DNA from: Silvimonas terrae
GTDB lineage: Bacteria; Pseudomonadota; Gammaproteobacteria; Burkholderiales; Chitinibacteraceae
DNA length: 64,000 nt
Assembly: GCF_014202765.1 (NCBI RefSeq)
Contig: NZ_JACHHN010000007.1
Coordinates: forward strand, 152,194-216,193
Direction: 5' to 3'
Shown: positions 58,348 through 64,000 of the stretch, piece by piece
How positions within the stretch are numbered: the first letter of the stretch is position 1
Layout of the letters: each line of letters starts with the position of its first letter
Notes under the pieces: generated by a model
The model's input: the letters and a program-made list of their open reading frames with translations, nothing else
What the model was told of the DNA's origin: nothing
Database searches by the model: none
Position numbers and translations under genes: made by a program

Positions 58348-58827
58348 TCAGAGCGGAAACGTGCAGTATTCGATGGCCTCTGCCCCCAGCGGCAGATAAG
58401 GCTCCAGCCAGGTCATCTCCAGCTTCACCCGGTCAATAATCTCGACCACCTGGCGTGGATCGGCGTCGCTGGCAAAAGACATTTCCTTGCTCCAGAAACG
58501 GTCATCGTGTAGCAGCCCGCGTATGCCGGGCGACATTTCGTCCAGTGTTTTGCGGTTGCTGTGATAACCCGTACTGGCAAGGAGTTCCCCCAATTCGTCC
58601 GAGGCATCCGCCACCTCGATGACGAACGCCAGCCCATCAGAAGCTTGTTGTCTCAGGTTGACGAAAACACGGGTATCGAGCATCGAGCGGCGCGCCAGTT
58701 CGGCAAGACAATGTGGACAGGAAAAAGCGGCGCGGATGAAGCGCGCTTCATGGCGATCGAAAGCAGACGCCCCCGGCAGCTGTCTGTGCCCGCAACGGTG
58801 CGTCATGTTAAAAAGCAATCGATCCAT
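58348..58827 (-). CDS. Hypothetical Cys/His-containing protein
   Basis: 159 residues, soluble. The N-terminus has CGH (Cys12, His14) and CPHC (Cys37, Cys40), which could bind one zinc ion. The rest is acidic and mainly helical, with no motif I recognise. Codon use resembles its neighbours and the frame is closed well inside convergent glnE and upstream aspS, so it is likely real. The Shine-Dalgarno sequence is weak. No function is assigned. Confidence 0.65.
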   Translation of the reverse strand: MDRLLFNMTHRCGHRQLPGASAFDRHEARFIRAAFSCPHCLAELARRSMLDTRVFVNLRQQASDGLAFVIEVADASDELGELLASTGYHSNRKTLDEMSPGIRGLLHDDRFWSKEMSFASDADPRQVVEIIDRVKLEMTWLEPYLPLGAEAIEYCTFPL

Positions 58828-58884
58828 TCAGTGTTCTGACAGCAATCATTAACTGGAATGACGCAATTATGTGTTAACCAAAAT

Positions 58885-58921
58885 AAAACGCCAGAGATGT
58901 GTAAGCATCTCTGGCGTTTTT
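58885..58921. terminator. Terminator after aspS
   Basis: 15-bp stem AAAACGCCAGAGATG/CATCTCTGGCGTTTT with a 6-nt loop, A run and T run on either side. On the minus strand it ends aspS. Confidence 0.9.
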
Positions 58922-58987
58922 GCAACAAAATCCTGTCAGCTTGCGCTGCAAACCGTTTTAAATGGCTGTTTTAGCCGTCGGTCAGGT

Positions 58988-60778
58988 TCAAGCGGCCGGC
59001 GTGGTGTTGCGCAGACGAATATGCAGTTCGCGCAGTTGTTTTTCGTCCACGGCGTTCGGCGCATTGGTCAGCAGACACTGGGCACGCTGGGTTTTCGGGA
59101 AGGCAATCACGTCACGGATCGACTCGGCCCCGGCCATCAACGTCACCAGACGGTCCAGACCAAAGGCCAGACCACCGTGCGGAGGCGCACCGTACTGCAG
59201 GTTATCCAGCAAGAAGCCGAACTTGTTCTGCGCTTCTTCTGGACCAATACCCAGTGCATCGAACACGGTCGACTGGACATCAGCGCGGTGGATACGAATC
59301 GAACCGCCGCCGATTTCCCAACCGTTCAGCACCATGTCATAGGCGCGCGCACGGCAAGCACCCGGATTGGTGGTCAGCAACTCAAGGTGATCGGCCTTGG
59401 GGCTGGTGAACGGGTGATGGCAGGCATTCCAGCGCTTGCCATCTTCGTCATATTCAAACATCGGGAAATCAACCACCCACAGCGGACGCCATTCGCGCAC
59501 GAAGAAGCCGCCGGCTTCGCCCTTTTCCAGACCAATTTTCAGACGCAGCGCGCCAATGGCTTCGTTCACGACCTTTTCTTTGTCGGCGCCAAAGAAGATG
59601 ATGTCACCCGCCTGGGCTTCGGTACGCTCAACAATGGCCTTCAACGATTCCGGCGTCAGGTTCTTGACGATCGGGGATTGCAGGCCTTCTTCGTTCAGTT
59701 TGGCCGGATCGTTGACCTTGATATAGGCCAGACCCTTGGCACCGTAGATGCCCACAAACTGGGTATAAGCATCGATTTCGGAACGGCTGAATGCTGCGCC
59801 GCCCGGTACACGCAGGCCCACCACACGGCCGTTGTCCGAATTGGCCGCGCCGGCAAAGACCTTGAACGGCACGTCTTTCATCACATCCGTCAGCTCGGTG
59901 AACTTGAGCGAGATGCGCATATCCGGCTTGTCCGAGCCGTAGTAGAACATGGCGTCGTCGTACTTCATGCGCGGGAACTTGCCCAGATCCACGCCAATGG
60001 CTTCCTGGAACACATGGCGGGCCATGTCTTCGGTGATATCCATGATTTCGTCTTCGTTCAGGAACGAAGTTTCGATATCGATCTGGGTGAATTCAGGCTG
60101 ACGGTCAGCGCGCAAGTCTTCATCACGGAAGCACTTGGTGATCTGGTAGTAACGATCAAAGCCGGCCACCATCAACAACTGCTTGAACAGCTGGGGCGAT
60201 TGCGGCAGCGCAAAGAACATGCCGTCATGCACGCGGCTGGGCACCAGGTAATCGCGCGCGCCTTCCGGGGTGGAACGGGTCAACATCGGGGTTTCGACGT
60301 CGATGAAGCCACGGCTATCCAGGAAGTTACGCACCAGCAGCGCGACTTTGTAGCGCAGACGCAGGTTCTTTTGCATGGCCGGGCGACGCAGGTCGATCAC
60401 ACGGTTTTGCAGGCGCACGGTTTCAGAGAGATTTTCATCGTCGATCTGGAACGGCGGCGTGTTGGCGCTGTTCAGTACCTTGATGTCCTTGGCCAGGATT
60501 TCGATCTCGCCGGAAATCAGGTTCTTGTTGGTGGTACCCGCCGGACGATCCCGCACGATGCCGGTGATTTCCAGCACGAATTCAGAGCGGGTGGCATCGG
60601 CGGTTTTGAAAGCTTCCGGGGTATCCGGATCAAACACGACCTGCACCAGGCCTTCGCGGTCACGAAGGTCGATGAAAATCACGCCGCCATGGTCACGGCG
60701 ACGATGAGCCCAGCCTTTCACGGTTACGGTCTGGCCGAGGAATCGCTTGTCGATCAAGCCACAGTAATCGGTACGCAT
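58988..60778 (-). CDS. aspS: Aspartyl-tRNA synthetase (likely non-discriminating)
   Basis: 596 residues, bacterial type. The N-terminal OB fold has [22 protein letters not shown]. Class II motifs include [20 protein letters not shown] and GLDRLV near the end, with the bacterial GAD insertion between. The His in DHGG (residue 30) and the Gly around residue 81 (RPAG) correspond to residues linked to relaxed tRNA choice in Pseudomonas AspRS, so it may also charge tRNA-Asn. It follows DUF502 in the conserved order. Confidence 0.97.
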   Translation of the reverse strand: MRTDYCGLIDKRFLGQTVTVKGWAHRRRDHGGVIFIDLRDREGLVQVVFDPDTPEAFKTADATRSEFVLEITGIVRDRPAGTTNKNLISGEIEILAKDIKVLNSANTPPFQIDDENLSETVRLQNRVIDLRRPAMQKNLRLRYKVALLVRNFLDSRGFIDVETPMLTRSTPEGARDYLVPSRVHDGMFFALPQSPQLFKQLLMVAGFDRYYQITKCFRDEDLRADRQPEFTQIDIETSFLNEDEIMDITEDMARHVFQEAIGVDLGKFPRMKYDDAMFYYGSDKPDMRISLKFTELTDVMKDVPFKVFAGAANSDNGRVVGLRVPGGAAFSRSEIDAYTQFVGIYGAKGLAYIKVNDPAKLNEEGLQSPIVKNLTPESLKAIVERTEAQAGDIIFFGADKEKVVNEAIGALRLKIGLEKGEAGGFFVREWRPLWVVDFPMFEYDEDGKRWNACHHPFTSPKADHLELLTTNPGACRARAYDMVLNGWEIGGGSIRIHRADVQSTVFDALGIGPEEAQNKFGFLLDNLQYGAPPHGGLAFGLDRLVTLMAGAESIRDVIAFPKTQRAQCLLTNAPNAVDEKQLRELHIRLRNTTPAA

Positions 60779-60811
60779 AGTTTTCTGAACCTGTTTTTCG
60801 GTAAATACCGG

Positions 60812-60864
60812 GTCAATGAGTCTATCAATCAGTCAAATCAGTCTATCTAAATCAATCTATTACT
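60812..60864. repeat. Degenerate short repeats in the aspS leader
   Basis: About 50 bp made of overlapping variants of TCTATCAATCAG (AGTCTATC, ATCAGTC, ATCAATC). It lies between the DUF502 terminator and the aspS ATG and is AT-rich compared with the surroundings. The aspS promoter is probably within it; TTGTAG and TAGACT on the minus strand are 17 bp apart. Confidence 0.45.
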
Positions 60865-60878
60865 ACAAAAACGCAAAA

Positions 60879-60904
60879 ACCGGCCAGTCTGATCACTGGC
60901 CGGT
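60879..60904 (-). terminator. Terminator after the DUF502 gene
   Basis: Perfect 10-bp stem ACCGGCCAGT/ACTGGCCGGT with a 6-nt loop; on the minus strand TTTTGCGTTTTTG follows. Confidence 0.85.
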
Positions 60905-60921
60905 AAAAAGAGGGGTAACAC

Positions 60922-61605
60922 TCAAACCGGCGCAGCGACAACCGCGTTTTGTGGCGGATTCACCGTGCGACCAGCGGGCACGACAACACCCATCGAAATC
61001 ACGTACTTGAGTGCTTCATCCACGCTCATTTGCAGCTCGCGCACATCTTCACGGCGGGCCATGAACATAAAGCCCGAAGTCGGGTTAGGCGTGGTCGGTA
61101 CAAATACCGAGACCAGTTCACCGCCCAGATGCTCCGCAATTTCACCACCGGGCGTGCCGGTCATGAAACCCACCGCCCACGTGCCCTGATGCGGAAACTG
61201 TACCAGCAACGCCTTGCGAAAAGCCTGGCCAGAGTCTGAAAACACCGTGTCCGAGACCTGTTTGACGCTGGAGTAAATCGAACGCACGATCGGAATGCGG
61301 TTGAGCAGGTACTCGCCAACCAGCAGCAGGCGCCGACCCAGGACGTTGGTGGCGATCATGCCGGTGACCAACACCACCAGCACGGTCAGCACAACCCCAA
61401 AACCCGGAATGTGATGCGCGCCATCCAGAAACGGGGCGTACGGTGCAATCAGCTTGAGCAACCAGAAATCAGGCCGCACCACCTGCGGCAGCAAGGTGCC
61501 AAGCTGGTCAAGCGTGCCAATGATCAGGTTCAGCACCCACAGTGTGATACCCAGAGGCACCCACACCAGCAGGCCGGTCAGCATGTACTTCTTGAAATGC
61601 GCCAT
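60922..61605 (-). CDS. DUF502 family membrane protein
   Basis: 227 residues. Two membrane helices (about 8-30 and 70-92), then a soluble domain containing GEYLLNRIPIVRSIYSSVKQVSDT and the FVPTTPNPTSGFMFMARREDV segment, diagnostic of DUF502. Its function is unknown. It sits between FmdB and aspS, a conserved betaproteobacterial order. Confidence 0.92.
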   Translation of the reverse strand: MAHFKKYMLTGLLVWVPLGITLWVLNLIIGTLDQLGTLLPQVVRPDFWLLKLIAPYAPFLDGAHHIPGFGVVLTVLVVLVTGMIATNVLGRRLLLVGEYLLNRIPIVRSIYSSVKQVSDTVFSDSGQAFRKALLVQFPHQGTWAVGFMTGTPGGEIAEHLGGELVSVFVPTTPNPTSGFMFMARREDVRELQMSVDEALKYVISMGVVVPAGRTVNPPQNAVVAAPV

Positions 61606-61669
61606 TCAGGATCAAGCCTTGCGCCCGAAGGCGCGAAATTCATTCATGTGGGCCAGCTGCAAAGCAGCT

Positions 61670-61954
61670 TCAGTGGCAAGCGCAACCAGGGCTGCAGGCG
61701 GCCGGACTACTTTCGGCCGCCGGTTTGTCGGCCGCATTGCTGGACGGCGCGGTGACCGAAGTCCCGCCGCTGCCGCCTTTGAAATCGGTGGCGTACCAGC
61801 CAGAACCCTTCAACTGGAACCCTGCCGCAGTCACCTGCTTGACATAGGCCTCGGCACTGCAGGACGGGCACACGGTGAGCAGCGGGTCCGACATTTTCTG
61901 CATGTGGTCGTCCTGATGACCACAAGCGCTGCAACGATAGGCATAAATAGGCAT
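61670..61954 (-). CDS. FmdB-type zinc ribbon protein
   Basis: 94 residues from MPIYAYRCSACGHQ; two extra N-terminal codons are open. The zinc ribbon has CSACGH and CPSCSAEA, then the family segment GFQLKGSGWYATDF, then a low-complexity Ser/Ala/Pro tail ending CSPGCACH with extra cysteines. The family is thought regulatory or metal-binding, but no biochemical role is established. Confidence 0.9.
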   Translation of the reverse strand: MPIYAYRCSACGHQDDHMQKMSDPLLTVCPSCSAEAYVKQVTAAGFQLKGSGWYATDFKGGSGGTSVTAPSSNAADKPAAESSPAACSPGCACH

Positions 61955-62067
61955 GTGCATATCCCCAAAAGAAACGGATTATACCGTGTTGTTCATGTTC
62001 GGGGCATTACCAGCAAAATCAAGCCTGTAGCCGGTAGGCCCAAAGCCAGCCACAAGGCTGGCGTGCT

Positions 62068-62703
62068 CTAAGGTTTGGGAATACGCAAGGTGCGGCTGAT
62101 CATCAAGGAGCCCGAAAGTGCAAACATCAGCACCAGCGGATGCAATTGCCACGGGCCGATATGCACCACCCCCAGCCACAGCGCCGGGCCCAGCGCGCCG
62201 GTCCAGGCGGCCACCGCCAGTACCAGCACCAGCAGCAGTGACGTGGGGATGGGCGTGCCTTCGTAATAACTGACCTTGCCCGATTCACCCTTGAGTTGTT
62301 CGGCGGTCACGTTATAGCGCGCCAGCCGGCTGACCCCGCAAGCCACAAAATAACCCAGCACGACCCGATCCCACATGCCCTGCATGCCCGCACCATAAGC
62401 AATGGCGGCCGGCGCCACGCCAAACGAGATCACATCGGCCAGCGAATCCAGTTCTCGCCCCAGCGCCGATTGGGCGTGGCGCCAACGCGCCACCTGGCCA
62501 TCGAGTACGTCAAACAGCAGCGCCAGCGGAATCAGCCCGCAAGCCAGTAACAGATGTTCCGGGCTTTGTTGTTGCAGATACGTCATCACGGAAAACAATG
62601 CACCGGTGCCGCACAGGGCGTTGGCCAGGGTGATCCAGTCGGCCAGATGAAACCCGCGAATCATGGAAAAGTGACGGGCTTGTTTGTTGCGCGCTTCGTC
62701 CAA
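62068..62703 (-). CDS. pssA: CDP-alcohol phosphatidyltransferase, probable phosphatidylserine synthase
   Basis: 211 residues, membrane protein. The CDP-alcohol motif DGQVARWRHAQSALGRELDSLAD (D-G-x2-A-R-x8-G-x3-D-x3-D) is complete. The overall form suggests CDP-diacylglycerol-serine O-phosphatidyltransferase, first step to phosphatidylethanolamine. The start is TTG at 62703 with GGAG five nt upstream; the next ATG (codon 14) has no ribosome-binding site. PgsA-like activity cannot be excluded by motif alone. Confidence 0.8.
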   Translation of the reverse strand: MDEARNKQARHFSMIRGFHLADWITLANALCGTGALFSVMTYLQQQSPEHLLLACGLIPLALLFDVLDGQVARWRHAQSALGRELDSLADVISFGVAPAAIAYGAGMQGMWDRVVLGYFVACGVSRLARYNVTAEQLKGESGKVSYYEGTPIPTSLLLVLVLAVAAWTGALGPALWLGVVHIGPWQLHPLVLMFALSGSLMISRTLRIPKP

Positions 62704-63036
62704 GGTTGCTCCAGAAAGGCCAAAACAGTTGGTTAAACGTGTCCTATCTTAGCACTGAGGCGCGGCTTGTTTGAGAGATGCAAACGATAGCCGCTGGATC
62801 GCGATTGCGGCCTGGTCCATATCAGCAAGCGCTGTTGATCCGCAAAACACCTGACTTGCTTATTCAGAAAAGAACACAGCACAGTAGCAAAACAGTCCGC
62901 TTGTCCGGTTGGTGTTGCACACGATTGCAAGCCACTTGCCGGGATGAGCGCTCTGCTTTAGTTTTTGGGTTCTCCCGCCTTGGTGAGCCGTGTAAATGCT
63001 GGTCATCACACGCAGTGACCCGTTTGTACGGCCAAC

Positions 63037-63064
63037 TTGGGCGGAGCACGACGTCGGGTACGAT
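63037..63064 (+). promoter_or_regulatory. Candidate promoter of the chemoreceptor gene
   Basis: -35-like TTGGGC (63037-63042) and -10-like TACGAT (63059-63064), 16 bp apart, about 70 bp before the ATG. The rest of the 62704-63133 gap shows no gene or strong hairpin that I can support. Confidence 0.35.
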
Positions 63065-63133
63065 ATCTGCACACAGTCCACACAAGAGACTTGCGGCAAT
63101 CTGTAAGCAAAAAAAGAAATTGGAGAGTTGAAT

Positions 63134-64000
63134 ATGAGTATTGGGCACCGCTTGATTGCAATGATTGCCATTGCGCTGGCCGCCGTTCTGGCCATTGGCG
63201 CCACCGGGTTATACCAGTTTGCCCAGATTCAATCGGGCGTAACCCGCTTGATGAATGATGATATCGATAGCTTGTTGATCACCAACGACCTCAACAATGC
63301 TTACAAGGTTGAGCAGATTCAGTTGGGCCGGCTGATCCTGGAACAAGCCCCGGACGCGCGCGCCGCGATCAACAAGGGCATTCTGGATACCCGCAACAAG
63401 CTGCAGACCCAGGTCAAAGCCTACGAAAACAGCCATGTGCTGGATGAGGGTGAGAAAGCCAGTTTTGAAGACTTCAAAACCTCGCTGGCCAATCTGCACA
63501 CCGTATTTGACCAGGTCATGAAAGCGTCGGAAGCCGGCGACAACGCCACGGCGGTAACGGTAGCCGGTTCGCAAGGGCGTGATTTGTCGGTTGAGGTGGA
63601 AAAGAAGCTCGATAAAGTCTCCTCCTTCAATATCGATCGCGCCCAGAAAGAACAAGCCGAGATCGACCGTCGTCATCACAATGCGCAAATCCAGTTCATT
63701 GCGGTGATCGTCGTGGCCGCGCTGATCCTGATTGCCGGCGGCGTAGTGATGTATGGTGCCATCCGCCGTCCGCTCTCTGCCATGAAGCAGGCTTTTGTGA
63801 ATGTGCAGCGCAATCTGGATTTCACCCAGCGCGTACCGGTGGGTCGCAATGACGAAATTGGCGCCGCCGTGCGGGCCTTCAACCAGTTGCTCGATGGCCT
63901 GCAGACCAGTCTGCAAGGCATCAGCCAGCAAATTCGCCAGGTGGCGGGCGCAGCGACCGATATGTCCCGTTCTGCCGCCGAAATGTCCGGCAACGCCACC
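63134..64000 (+). CDS. Methyl-accepting chemotaxis protein (5' part; cut by window edge)
   Basis: 289 codons present. TM1 (about 7-29), a helical periplasmic domain of the 4HB_MCP type (about 30-185), TM2 (about 190-212), HAMP domain, then the beginning of the cytoplasmic signalling coiled coil (MSRSAAEMSGNAT). GGAG lies 8 nt before the ATG. It senses an unknown ligand and would signal through CheA/CheW. Confidence 0.93.
   Translation, partial: MSIGHRLIAMIAIALAAVLAIGATGLYQFAQIQSGVTRLMNDDIDSLLITNDLNNAYKVEQIQLGRLILEQAPDARAAINKGILDTRNKLQTQVKAYENSHVLDEGEKASFEDFKTSLANLHTVFDQVMKASEAGDNATAVTVAGSQGRDLSVEVEKKLDKVSSFNIDRAQKEQAEIDRRHHNAQIQFIAVIVVAALILIAGGVVMYGAIRRPLSAMKQAFVNVQRNLDFTQRVPVGRNDEIGAAVRAFNQLLDGLQTSLQGISQQIRQVAGAATDMSRSAAEMSGNAT

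Noticed and set aside
58871-60850. 659-codon plus-strand open frame opposite aspS
   Set aside because: Mirror frame of aspS; it begins inside the aspS terminator and has no start signal.
62778-63204. Open frames of 94-117 codons on both strands in the pssA-chemoreceptor gap
   Set aside because: No ribosome-binding sites, no hydrophobic or domain pattern, and composition unlike the neighbours; they overlap each other on opposite strands.
1-64000. Defence system, prophage, insertion sequence, CRISPR array or secondary-metabolite cluster
   Set aside because: Every sizeable coding region is accounted for by housekeeping, transport or small conserved families. No transposase, integrase, nuclease, toxin or repeat-spacer pattern was seen.

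Overview
The window is a contiguous, gene-dense stretch of core chromosome from a betaproteobacterium. The gene orders (thrS-infC-rpmI-rplT-pheS; tpiA-secG-tRNA-Leu-nuoA-N; rlmE-ftsH-folP-glmM; carA-carB-greA; FmdB-DUF502-aspS), the DUF2818 gene after nuoN, DUF1841, DUF4149, and an NDH-1 with separate nuoC and nuoD all fit that class, most likely Neisseriales (inference; no 16S is present). I see no insertion sequence, prophage, CRISPR array or integrated island.

Layout. 1-4430 (minus): translation operon thrS-infC-rpmI-rplT-pheS, with infC starting at a rare AUA codon. 4500-4760: two-way terminator, a nested inverted repeat and tRNA-Val(GAC) with a clear promoter. 4932-5705 (plus): lipoprotein of unknown function. 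5749-22091 (minus): tpiA, secG, tRNA-Leu(GAG), the complete 14-gene NADH:quinone oxidoreductase operon nuoA-N and a DUF2818 gene. 22092-22524: a 433-bp regulatory gap. 22525-26363 (plus): pstSCAB phosphate importer without phoU or phoBR. 26430-31391 (minus): glmM, folP, ftsH, rlmE. yhbY diverges from rlmE across only 43 bp. 31843-38279 (minus): DUF4149, greA, carB, carA, gpx.

38388-42301: DUF1841, a BepA-type periplasmic protease, frataxin (cyaY), lptM lipoprotein, an isolated hpnC-type squalene/phytoene synthase and a ComEA-like protein. 42374-42483: a pair of inverted REP-like units. 42498-45427 (minus): FixJ-type regulator and PAS sensor kinase resembling DctR/DctS. 45545-55422 (minus): Bax-inhibitor-1 protein, enoyl-CoA hydratase family protein, lysP, tldD, a Nit-type amidase and the giant AsmA-like yhdP. 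55606-58293 (plus): glnE. 58348-62703 (minus): a small hypothetical Cys/His protein, aspS, DUF502, FmdB-type zinc ribbon and pssA. 63134-end (plus): 5' part of a methyl-accepting chemotaxis protein.

No obviously new multigene system is visible. The points that most merit a second look are RNA or regulatory: an intrinsic terminator just inside the predicted carA leader, the AUA-initiated infC with hairpins in its leader, the nested palindrome beside tRNA-Val, CT-rich repeats directly in front of two start codons, the REP-like pair, and stem-loop and PhoB-like sites before pstS. All functional statements rest on reading protein motifs and gene order by eye; no database search was run.
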